From positions 1 through 22,080 of the forward strand of contig JAGODA010000008.1 in NCBI GenBank assembly GCA_017998475.1: a DNA stretch of 22,080 bases, written 5' to 3'. The notes beneath the pieces are model-generated. The model had not been told where the DNA came from, ran no database searches, and saw nothing but the letters and a program-made list of their open reading frames with translations. Origin of the DNA: Spirochaetota bacterium. GTDB lineage: Bacteria > Spirochaetota > UBA4802 > UBA5368. The translations under genes were made by a program, and so were the position numbers. How positions within the stretch are numbered: the first letter of the stretch is position 1; each line of letters opens with the position of its first letter. Shown here piece after piece: positions 1 to 8,312 of this stretch.

Positions 1-26
1 CTACACCGCCCAGTATTTTCATTCTG

Positions 27-34
<8 letters not shown>
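1..34 (-). CDS. dsrJ: Start of the next dsr-operon gene, probably DsrJ (partial)
   Basis: Only the first codons are present; the gene runs off the left edge. On the minus strand an ATG at 34..32 opens MHDRMKILGGV, with a strong GGAGGAG ribosome site at 45..39. An in-frame ATG at 22..20 is an alternative start. The frame overlaps the dsrK stop codon (29..27), so translation is probably coupled. In dsrMKJOP operons the gene after dsrK is dsrJ, a periplasmic triheme cytochrome c with an N-terminal membrane anchor, and the visible residues fit the start of such an anchor. The name rests on position, since no haem-binding motif falls inside the window. Confidence 0.55.
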
Positions 35-1640
<1,606 letters not shown>

Positions 1641-1641
1641 G

Positions 1642-2628
1642 TTATTCCCTCTCCAGTTGGTATCCGGCTGATTTCAGTCTGTCTTTGAATTCATCCTCCC
1701 ATTCCTCGTAGGTGTGGACCTTTACCGGCGCGTTCCACGGGTTGATGTGGCGCTTCACGCGGTTCGTATTGGCCAGATTGCGGGTCGGCGAGAGAAATAC
1801 GCCGGCCATGTGGCTGAGCTTCGAAAAGGGGAAGATCGCGAAAAACACGCAGACGAGAAAGAGGTGGATGTAGAACGCGGCCCCGAGCCCCTCCGGTATG
1901 GCGGGGGAGAAAACGAGCAGGCTCATGATGAGCTTCTTCGCCGCGACAACGTCGGTCTTGACGAAATACCGCATCAGTATGCCCGACAGGGCGATACCGA
2001 AAAGCATGAACAGCGGGAAATAGTCGTTTAGAAGGGAGATGTACCGCATTTGCGGCACCACTATCCTTCTGACCAGCAAATAGGAAAGCGCGAGCAGGAT
2101 CAGCGCGTTGGTGATGTACAGCGCGGGAACGCCGATTTCGAAGAGTCCGTCCAGTGAGTGCGCCACAGTCACGAGGAAGGGCACGGGCTCGGTGAAGAAA
2201 CGCAGGTGGCGTATGAATATGACGAGAAAGGACCAGTGGAACATCATCGCGAAGACCCACAGCCATTTACTCGAACCATAGGCCAGTTTCGGCCCGGGAT
2301 GTATTTCGGCTCTGGTGTTTCTGAAAAGCGATCGGAAGAAAAGCACTTCGAGAGCCATGCGGCCGAGGAGGCTCGGTAGTCCCGACGGGCTTTCCAGGCG
2401 CTCCGATTTGATCCAGGGCAGGGATTTCGCCTGACCGGTCGTGGTTGTAATGCGGAAGGGCACGGCCGATCCCGCCCAGCCCGCAACACGGTACACTATG
2501 CCCGCGAGGAAAAATATGGAAGCCGCATAGGGCACCCAGATTCCGAAAACAGCCGGGAGCTTGCCGGCACCCGCGTACGCCACGAGAGTCAGCGCACAGA
2601 CGAGAATGAAAGATAGTAGTAAACCCAT
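1642..2628 (-). CDS. dsrM: DsrM, membrane cytochrome b-type subunit
   Basis: The 328-residue integral membrane protein is of the NarI/DsrM type, the quinone-interacting partner of DsrK. Hydrophobic segments are visible at the N-terminus (two), near residue 115 (MMFHWSFLVIFIRH), in the VTVAHSLDGLFEIGV and ALYITNALILLALSYLLV stretches, and towards the C-terminus (YIHLFLVCVFFAIFPFSKLSH). Histidines in or next to these helices (HW, RHL, AHS, IHLF, LSH) are candidate haem b ligands. In this family the subunit exchanges electrons between menaquinone and DsrK. The ATG start has a CGGAG ribosome site about 9 bases upstream. The gene lies 16 bp after the RsbRD gene and is separated from dsrK by a single base, so all belong to one operon. 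Confidence 0.93.
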   Translation of the reverse strand: MGLLLSFILVCALTLVAYAGAGKLPAVFGIWVPYAASIFFLAGIVYRVAGWAGSAVPFRITTTTGQAKSLPWIKSERLESPSGLPSLLGRMALEVLFFRSLFRNTRAEIHPGPKLAYGSSKWLWVFAMMFHWSFLVIFIRHLRFFTEPVPFLVTVAHSLDGLFEIGVPALYITNALILLALSYLLVRRIVVPQMRYISLLNDYFPLFMLFGIALSGILMRYFVKTDVVAAKKLIMSLLVFSPAIPEGLGAAFYIHLFLVCVFFAIFPFSKLSHMAGVFLSPTRNLANTNRVKRHINPWNAPVKVHTYEEWEDEFKDRLKSAGYQLERE

Positions 2629-2644
2629 TTGACCGCTCCGTTTT

Positions 2645-3160
2645 TCAGGTATCGCCCGCCGTCTCCGACAGGCCGAGTCGTTCGAGCACCTTTCGATTCC
2701 GACGCTTGAATTCGTTCACGGAAACTTCATATAACTTTTCGCGGCACGAGGCGTACCGGTCGAAGGCATCGAGGGCCATGTCGTCGATGCGTGAAAAAAA
2801 GGACAGCTTTTCGGCGGTCTGACCTTTATCGGGGCCATCCCATCCCGGTGTCTCGATGATCGCGTTTTTAAGCATGAAAACAAATGAAACGGCGCGTGAC
2901 GCGCTGAATTCCTGTACGGCGCGAACCCTGACAAAACGATCGAGGGATTCGGAGTAAACGGAGTTGTCAGCGCCATCGATCAGCGCATCGACCATATTCG
3001 CAGTAACGTCGTTTATGGTCGCGCCGACCGGATTTGCGAACCGATCGCGCTCCGTGCCGAGGAAGGAGGCGCCCTGGCTCGGGTATGAGGAGAGCACCGA
3101 GCGTCTCCATCGACCGAGGATGTCTTCCCTGTTCGTCCGTATAAACTCTGGTATATTCAT
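2645..3160 (-). CDS. RsbRD N-terminal domain protein, first gene of the dsr operon
   Basis: This soluble protein of about 171 residues matches the RsbRD_N family (PF14361): an early TNREDILGRWR helix, the SSYPSQGASFL segment and the hallmark DRFANPVGATI motif, with an all-helical remainder. In Bacillus stressosome proteins this domain is a haem-free globin-like sensor fused to a STAS domain. Here it stands alone, without STAS. Stand-alone versions are known next to dsrM in many sulfate reducers, which supports calling this a dsr operon; their function is unknown. I chose the ATG at 3160 (MNIPEF). The open frame extends upstream to 3253, but that part overlaps the promoter and encodes a low-complexity Arg/Pro/Gly sequence. 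The ribosome site is weak (GGAA). It is the first gene after the promoter at 3239-3267. Confidence 0.85.
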   Translation of the reverse strand: MNIPEFIRTNREDILGRWRRSVLSSYPSQGASFLGTERDRFANPVGATINDVTANMVDALIDGADNSVYSESLDRFVRVRAVQEFSASRAVSFVFMLKNAIIETPGWDGPDKGQTAEKLSFFSRIDDMALDAFDRYASCREKLYEVSVNEFKRRNRKVLERLGLSETAGDT

Positions 3161-3175
3161 GGTGTTCCGGATTAT

Positions 3176-3190
3176 CGCCGAAAATCGGCG
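3176..3190 (-). other. Leader hairpin 2 of the dsr operon
   Basis: A perfect inverted repeat, CGCCGA and TCGGCG with a three-base loop, sits about 16 bases before the RsbRD start codon and just ahead of its weak ribosome site. It could influence translation start or transcript stability. It also appears as a palindrome in the DNA. Confidence 0.45.
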
Positions 3191-3201
3191 CAGTCGTCTC
3201 C

Positions 3202-3215
3202 CTCCGGGGCCGGAG
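3202..3215 (-). other. Leader hairpin 1 of the dsr operon
   Basis: Six-base perfect arms CTCCGG and CCGGAG with a two-base centre lie in the untranslated leader between the predicted start point (about 3232) and the first start codon (3160). No T-tract follows on the minus strand, so this is not an intrinsic terminator. A role in RNA stability or regulation is possible but unproven. Confidence 0.4.
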
Positions 3216-3238
3216 AATGCGCGTGCCGCCGGAGGAGT

Positions 3239-3267
3239 AGTGTACATGTACAATAACTGTCAGTCAA
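3239..3267 (-). promoter_or_regulatory. Sigma-70-type promoter of the RsbRD-dsrMK operon, with palindrome over the -10
   Basis: Read on the minus strand, TTGACT (3267..3262) is followed by a 17-base spacer and TACACT (3244..3239), 5 of 6 matches for each hexamer. The predicted start point is near 3232, giving a leader of about 70 bases. The perfect 12-bp palindrome TGTACATGTACA (3241-3252) overlaps the -10 box and could bind a repressor. The promoter lies immediately after the stop codon of the upstream flavoprotein gene (3280). No clear terminator separates the two, so read-through from that gene is also possible. Confidence 0.7.
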
Positions 3268-3279
3268 TACCCAAAAGAA

Positions 3280-4977
3280 TTACGCGCAGGCTCCAGCCAG
3301 TCCGGCGCCCGCCACATACGCTCCCGTAAAACCGGCCGCGTGTAAAATCGACCATGCTTGATACGAGCGTGATCCTCGGCCGCACATTATTACATAGACC
3401 GCGTTTTTATCGAGCTCTCCTATCCTTGCGCGCAGATCGTTTAGGGGTATGTGCACGTAATTCCCCTCCTGGTACATGCCGGGTTTGTTCTCTTCGAAAT
3501 GTTCGCTCTCGCGTATGTCAAGCCAGATAAACTTTCCTCCAACGAGCCGTTCATATCGTGATGAAGCGACACACGGAGGCAGCATCTTGAGGCCGCGTCC
3601 CCGGGCATGGGCGAGCGAAGCCAGATGGTGAAGGGGATCCAGGGCCTCGGAGTAGGGCGGCGCGTAGCCGTGTTCAAATGCGAGCAGATCGTCTATACGC
3701 GCACTACGCTGCAGCATGGAAGAAAAAACATCGATCCTCCTGCAGATATCGCCGGAACCCGCGGCCTGAAGGCCGAGCAGCCGGCCGTCGTCGGGACCGT
3801 ATATCATCTTGAGAACGATTTCCCTGGATTCAGGATAATAATCAGGCTTGTCGGAGAAACCGCCCCACACGCATTCGCACGCTATCCCGGCGGCGGTTGC
3901 CTGTGCCTCGCTCAGCCCGACGCAACCCATATTGATAGTGCAGACCTTCACAAGAGCGGCCCCGACCGCGCCTGTGAATCGAGCGGGATTACCCGCTATG
4001 TTCTCGGCGATTACCCTTCCATGCCGGTTGGCGAGAGAACCCAGCGGGAAATAGGCGCGGCCTCCAGTTATGGGATTTGCGATTTCCACGCAATCTCCGC
4101 CGGCGTAAATGTTTCTATCCGTGGTTCTGAGGTGCTCGTCGACGAGTATTCCGCCTCGTTCACCTGTTTCAAGACCGCAATCGCGCGCGAGTCCGCTCTC
4201 GGGGCTCACTCCGAGGCACAAAATCACATAATCGGCGCCGATGGAGGTATCGGAAAGTTCAACAAGGGGCCTGCCGTCGACGAGAGAAATTTGTTTAACC
4301 TCACTGCCGATACGTACGTCGATTCCTCCCCTTTCGAGCTCACTTCGGGCATGGGCCGCGATTTCCCAGTCGAAGCCGCCGGGCAGCAACTGGGGCTCAC
4401 GTTCAATGAGAGTCGTATCAAAGCCCCACACGGTGGCCGCTTCGGCGAGTTCACATCCTATGTACCCGCCTCCGACGATGACGAGACTGCCGATCCCTCC
4501 GCGCTCGGCGAGTTTTCTGAAAGAGAGTGCGTCGTCGGGACGGGTGAAGAAACGTATCAGAGGACTTTCCGCTACAGGAAAGGGGGGAGTCTTTGGCCGA
4601 GCGCCGGTCGCGATGACAAGAGTGCCATATCCGTGCGTGTGAATTTCACCGGTGGCAGTATCTTTTACTCTCACCGTTTTTGCGGACCTGTCAATTGAAA
4701 TCACCTCCGCGCCGGTTACCACGTCGAAACCCTTGGTATCTCTGAAAAAAGCGGGTGTACGCTCGACGCCGTAGGATGTCCGGGTGAGTTCCCCGAATGT
4801 CGGTATATCACCCGAAGCGAAATACGGCAAGCCGCAGGAACCATACGAGATATACGACTCCCTCTGGAAAAGTACAATCCGAAGCTTCGCTGCACGTCGG
4901 GCGAGAGCGGCGCCCGTTTTGGGTCCAGCGGCGACACCACCGATAATAACGACATCCGACGAAGAACGTTCAATCAT
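3280..4977 (-). CDS. FAD-dependent persulfide/CoA-disulfide reductase with C-terminal rhodanese domain
   Basis: The 565-residue protein joins a pyridine nucleotide-disulfide oxidoreductase to a rhodanese domain, as in NADH-dependent persulfide reductase (Npsr) and CoADR-RHD enzymes. The FAD-binding motif GGVAAG is at 13-18. The single redox cysteine of the CoA-disulfide reductase class is Cys48 in SYGSCGLPY. The NAD(P)H-binding motif GGGYIG is at 169-174, and a second FAD motif (YAGGDC) is near 291-296. The dimerisation domain has the APPYSEALDP motif around 439-448. The rhodanese domain (about 468-565) keeps its active cysteine, Cys532, in CGRGSR. The family reduces CoA or other persulfides and polysulfides to free sulfide with NADH. 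The ATG start has a GAGG site 6 bases upstream. Placement directly before the dsr operon fits a role in sulfur handling; the exact substrate cannot be read from sequence. Confidence 0.88.
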   Translation of the reverse strand: MIERSSSDVVIIGGVAAGPKTGAALARRAAKLRIVLFQRESYISYGSCGLPYFASGDIPTFGELTRTSYGVERTPAFFRDTKGFDVVTGAEVISIDRSAKTVRVKDTATGEIHTHGYGTLVIATGARPKTPPFPVAESPLIRFFTRPDDALSFRKLAERGGIGSLVIVGGGYIGCELAEAATVWGFDTTLIEREPQLLPGGFDWEIAAHARSELERGGIDVRIGSEVKQISLVDGRPLVELSDTSIGADYVILCLGVSPESGLARDCGLETGERGGILVDEHLRTTDRNIYAGGDCVEIANPITGGRAYFPLGSLANRHGRVIAENIAGNPARFTGAVGAALVKVCTINMGCVGLSEAQATAAGIACECVWGGFSDKPDYYPESREIVLKMIYGPDDGRLLGLQAAGSGDICRRIDVFSSMLQRSARIDDLLAFEHGYAPPYSEALDPLHHLASLAHARGRGLKMLPPCVASSRYERLVGGKFIWLDIRESEHFEENKPGMYQEGNYVHIPLNDLRARIGELDKNAVYVIMCGRGSRSYQAWSILHAAGFTGAYVAGAGLAGACA

Positions 4978-5428
4978 TGTAACCTCAAGCGACGGTAAGA
5001 TGTTTCAACCGGTAACGACGATCAATGGTGACGGCATAACCCCGACGAAAGATGAGTCTGCTTATAGTTTCCTAAATGAATGCAATTCATATTATGAACA
5101 ATGTTCACGATCATCCATAATGTCAATCCAAATTTCTGTCTCAACAAACGTACTGACGGCACATTATTTACTGTTTCGACGACTGGCACCGCCTCTCCAT
5201 AAGGGTCGCGAATGCGATCGACGATCGGAACGCAATCCACGTCCACACACAGCGTAAATCAGGCGATAGCCGAGGTAATGAGGCAATTACGCACTGTCTT
5301 CCCGGCGGTGCCGGCCGGTGCGTATGTGATTTATTTATACTCCGTCACGGGCGAGAGAATCAAGAAAAATTTATCTGAATGAGGATTCAAATTATATGCT
5401 TGAACAGTAACCGGCGCTTCCAGGCAGT
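4978..5428. other. 451-bp divergent intergenic region with two inverted repeats
   Basis: This gap separates the minus-strand flavoprotein gene from the plus-strand lnt gene. Open frames across it show no recognisable protein and lack convincing ribosome sites. Two palindromes lie at 5076-5090 (ATGAAT, three bases, ATTCAT) and 5095-5107 (TGAACA, one base, TGTTCA), about 100-130 bp before the flavoprotein start. A GC-rich hairpin-like stretch (CCGGC and GCCGG arms) lies near 5302-5314. No strong consensus promoter for either gene was found, although a TTGACA on the minus strand close to 5120 is a possible -35 element. Confidence 0.4.
5076..5107. promoter_or_regulatory. Two adjacent perfect inverted repeats, possible operator
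   Basis: ATGAAT-GCA-ATTCAT (5076-5090) and TGAACA-A-TGTTCA (5095-5107) are each perfectly symmetric and separated by four bases. They lie between the divergent flavoprotein and lnt genes. Dyads of this size are typical of dimeric repressor or activator sites. I cannot assign a regulator; the spacing does not fit the Rex or FNR consensus. Confidence 0.4.
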
Positions 5429-7096
5429 GTGACCGCGGTTACTATAAAAACGTCTCTTTATCGAAAAACGCTTGTGCGGTCATGCCCGCCGATGCACAGA
5501 TTGGTGATGATAAAAAGCATACTCACAGCTTCGATGCTCGTTTTTGTCTCGGCCGTTCTGTATTCGCTATCTCAGTCGGTCGAGAGCGTCTGGTTTTTAT
5601 CCATAATAGCGCTCATACCGCTCATGTATGCGGTAACACGGGAGAAATCGTGTAAACGACTTCTTGGTTTCGGAATTCTATGGGGGGTATCAATCACAAC
5701 GGGTACCGCGTACTGGATTATTCACGCTCTCTTATTCCATTACGAAAAATCACCGCTCTTCGCGTTTTCATTTTTTCTTTTCCTCGTCGCCCTGCCGGTC
5801 GGAATCCTGTATGGTCTTTTTTTTCCGCTTTTCACGCTTTTCGAACATCGCACCGGCATATTCCTCTGTTGTATCTTTCCATCACTCTGGGTGATTTCGG
5901 AGTATATCCGCGAACTTGTTCCGGTATTTATACCCTGGGGGCTCGCCGGGTACGCGGCGGCCGGCGATATCCGCGTCGCACAGGCGGCTTCCCTTATAGG
6001 AGTGTACGGTCTTTCTTTTATTACGGCGCTTTTTAACGGTCTGTTCTTCAAAGCATTCAGCGAAATGTCGTCGCGTATCATATCCATGCGATGGAAAACC
6101 GCCGGATTCCGTTTCATATTCACCGGAGGCCCTATTTATTCACTTTCCGCCGTATTGATTTTAATCGCTCTCCTCATCGTATACGGCGACTTTGCTCTTA
6201 AAGAATGGAAGCCGACATGTAGTATTATCTCCAATGCCGAAAAGGAAGTTCGTGTGACAATAGTCCAGGGCAGCTACGATGTTAAGGAACGATGGAACGA
6301 TCGCGGTTTCGAGCCTCGTCTTCTGGCGTATCTGTCTCTGACGGAGAAGGCGGTACAAGGATCTCGAAGCGAGAATATCGTCGTCTGGCCTGAGACGATA
6401 CTTAACAGCCCCGTGGCCTTTTCGGCGCGCTCGATGGGCCTTATATCGTCCTCGATTCCTGATGGCTGTGTGCTTTTATCCGGCGGAGTCAGGGAGGATT
6501 CTTTTTCCAACAGCTATAATTCGATTCTGCAGATACAGGACGGAAGGATCGCGGGATGGTATGATAAGCGCGTTCTGCTGCCGTTCGCGGAGTACACGCC
6601 CTTTGGCGCGATGATTCTTGGTAAGTTTTACGATTCACCGGACAGGTTCCACAAGGGTTTCAAAACATCAATACTCGAGATTGACGGAATACCCGTCGGC
6701 GCAAGCATCTGCTTCGAATCGGTATATCCCTCATACATCGCCGGTTCGGTACAGAGAGGCGCGCGAATCCTTGTAAATGTTTCAAACGATTCCTGGTTCG
6801 GTCGTACGTCTCAGCCGCGACAGCACCACCGGATCGCGCGGATGCGCGCGATAGAGGCCAGAAGGTACCTGGTGCGCTCATCCAACAGCGGTATATCGTC
6901 CGTGATCGCCCCCACGGGAGAGGTGATTGCCGAAACCGGGCTTGGGGAGATCGGCGCGATCTCGGCTTCAATTCGTCCCGTGAACGTCATAAGTCCCTAT
7001 CATCGGCATGGTGATCTCATTGTGCTCATTTCACTCGCCGTGACGATAATCTCACTGGTGGCGCGGGCGTTGCCTGCGCGGCACAATGCAGCATGA
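5429..7096 (+). CDS. lnt: Apolipoprotein N-acyltransferase
   Basis: Lnt transfers an acyl chain from a phospholipid to the N-terminal cysteine of lipoproteins, the last step of lipoprotein maturation in the inner membrane of Gram-negative bacteria. The first roughly 250 residues contain a series of hydrophobic helices, followed by a nitrilase-like domain and a final membrane helix (about 529-548). The catalytic triad of the family is visible: Glu322 in VVWPET, Lys380 in YDKR and Cys428 in ICFES. Glu388 in the LPFAEYTPFG loop is also conserved. The length (555) is slightly above usual because the open frame begins at a GTG (5429) with a poor ribosome site. ATG codons at 5492 (MHRLV) and 5507 (MIKS) are more plausible starts, so the N-terminus is uncertain. 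It is probably monocistronic and converges on the lipase foldase gene. Confidence 0.92.
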   Translation: MTAVTIKTSLYRKTLVRSCPPMHRLVMIKSILTASMLVFVSAVLYSLSQSVESVWFLSIIALIPLMYAVTREKSCKRLLGFGILWGVSITTGTAYWIIHALLFHYEKSPLFAFSFFLFLVALPVGILYGLFFPLFTLFEHRTGIFLCCIFPSLWVISEYIRELVPVFIPWGLAGYAAAGDIRVAQAASLIGVYGLSFITALFNGLFFKAFSEMSSRIISMRWKTAGFRFIFTGGPIYSLSAVLILIALLIVYGDFALKEWKPTCSIISNAEKEVRVTIVQGSYDVKERWNDRGFEPRLLAYLSLTEKAVQGSRSENIVVWPETILNSPVAFSARSMGLISSSIPDGCVLLSGGVREDSFSNSYNSILQIQDGRIAGWYDKRVLLPFAEYTPFGAMILGKFYDSPDRFHKGFKTSILEIDGIPVGASICFESVYPSYIAGSVQRGARILVNVSNDSWFGRTSQPRQHHRIARMRAIEARRYLVRSSNSGISSVIAPTGEVIAETGLGEIGAISASIRPVNVISPYHRHGDLIVLISLAVTIISLVARALPARHNAA

Positions 7097-7189
7097 AATC
7101 CCCTCCGGAACGCGCGATGATCATTCCGACAGGGAGTGCCCGCAGTCTAACGGTCAGTGATGAATCCTAGGAACGGGAGCCTCGATACG

Positions 7190-8167
7190 TCAGCGAACGG
7201 CGCCGGCGGCAATGGCCTCCCTGCGCCTGAACGATTCGACATCGTCTCCGAAAATCTCCTTCTGAAGAGATTCGATCATTCGCGTTTTCTCCTGCTCGTT
7301 CAGTCCCGGCGTGCTCTGTATCTCATGCTCGCGGGCCCGGTAGTTCCGCTCCCTGGCAATATCCGCGGCGATCTCTGAATCAACGCTCTCGAGACGGCGG
7401 ACGATTTCCTCCGGGAAGAACTCCGTCCTGAACGAACGGATCTTCGCGGCTCGTTCATCCTCACTGAGTTCGTCAAGGTCCTTTGTGTACAGCTGAAGCT
7501 TTTCGTTATACCGGTCGAGGGGGTTGCGCCCGTCATCGAAAGGGGATCCGGATTCGCCCCAGATGTCGCGCCCGAGCTCCGCCAGTCTTTTCTCCTTTTC
7601 CGCCCCGTAGGAGTTATCGTTGAGCACGATCGCCTTCCTGAGTTTATACTCCTGCGTGCGGACCTCGAAACCGAACAGCCTGTCCGCGGTTTCCGCGCCG
7701 AAAAATTCACGCCGATACCCCTGTAAATCGTTAAGGTACCTCAGGGCGTCGCGACCGGACGCCGGAGGGAGAAACCTTTTGGGATCGGACAGGAGTGACC
7801 GCTCGTAGGCCGCGTATTTTTTGTAAAGAACGAACATCTCATCGGCCTTCCGGGCATTCATCGTTCGATGCAGATAGTCGCGGATCGCCTCGAGATGCTC
7901 CTCGTATCCCATTTCCTTGAAACGGGACTGCAATGCCTTGAATAAACGAAGGGTCTGATTGTTTACGACACTGTCGGCGAAATAGCGTTCAATCCCCCGG
8001 CTATCGAGATCGAGCGTTTTGAAGTAAAGGCGATATTCTTCGGCGGAAATGTCGTTGCCGCCGCGAATTACGTAGGTGTCGGGTTCTTCTCTTTTGTGCA
8101 GCGTGATGAAAAGTATGATCGCGAAAATAACAACGGCGCCCAGCGCGATAATCCTGTTATTCCTCAT
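7190..8167 (-). CDS. lifO: Lipase-specific foldase (lipase chaperone), membrane anchored
   Basis: The 325-residue protein has one N-terminal membrane anchor (about residues 6-24) and a long, charged, helical periplasmic part, as in LifO/LipH/LipB foldases. These are steric chaperones that fold secreted family I lipases before type II secretion. Supporting segments include LEAIRDYLHRTMNARKA, the YKKYAAYERSL helix, the RREFFGAETADRLFGFE region and several REEFFPEE/KEIFGDD-like repeats. The gene follows the lipase, the usual order for such pairs. The RxxFDY(F/C)LSA motif that is near-invariant in characterised foldases appears as LRLFKALQS (about 73-81), so Asp and Tyr are replaced. I took the ATG at 8167, which has a GGAG site and directly precedes the anchor; the open frame runs further upstream to 8230. 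Confidence 0.8.
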   Translation of the reverse strand: MRNNRIIALGAVVIFAIILFITLHKREEPDTYVIRGGNDISAEEYRLYFKTLDLDSRGIERYFADSVVNNQTLRLFKALQSRFKEMGYEEHLEAIRDYLHRTMNARKADEMFVLYKKYAAYERSLLSDPKRFLPPASGRDALRYLNDLQGYRREFFGAETADRLFGFEVRTQEYKLRKAIVLNDNSYGAEKEKRLAELGRDIWGESGSPFDDGRNPLDRYNEKLQLYTKDLDELSEDERAAKIRSFRTEFFPEEIVRRLESVDSEIAADIARERNYRAREHEIQSTPGLNEQEKTRMIESLQKEIFGDDVESFRRREAIAAGAVR

Positions 8168-8269
8168 TGTCACTCCACTGTTTCTTCGAAAGATGCGCAT
8201 TTGGGCGGAATATACATCTGGGAAACGCAAACCTCACCGCCCGGTATGGTATTCGCATGGCAAACAAAG

Positions 8270-8289
8270 AGGGCACCCTGGGGTGCCCT
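8270..8289 (-). terminator. Hairpin between lipase and foldase genes
   Basis: A perfect eight-base stem (AGGGCACC with GGTGCCCT) and a four-base loop lie 24 bases after the lipase stop codon. On the minus strand they are followed by a T-rich stretch (TCTTTGTTT). This looks like an intrinsic terminator or attenuator that would lower foldase expression relative to lipase. It also serves as a 3' stabilising structure for the lipase message. Confidence 0.65.
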
Positions 8290-8312
8290 TTAATACGCTA
8301 TGGGAAATAGAA

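Noticed and set aside
3607..4698. Long plus-strand open frame of 363 codons opposite the flavoprotein gene
   Set aside because: The minus-strand protein has all FAD, NAD and rhodanese motifs. The plus frame has no recognisable features.
5095..5107. Rex-like operator reading of TGAACA-A-TGTTCA
   Set aside because: The half-sites resemble TTGTGAA, but the spacing is five rather than four and two positions differ, so I did not assign Rex.
5302..5314. GC-rich hairpin before lnt
   Set aside because: The stem is five bases with no T-tract and no gene ending upstream, so neither a terminator nor a riboswitch can be supported.
7097..7189. Terminator between the convergent lnt and foldase genes
   Set aside because: Only a broken stem (CCCT..GGAA with TTCC..AGGG) with a large loop and no T-tract was found, which is too weak to call.
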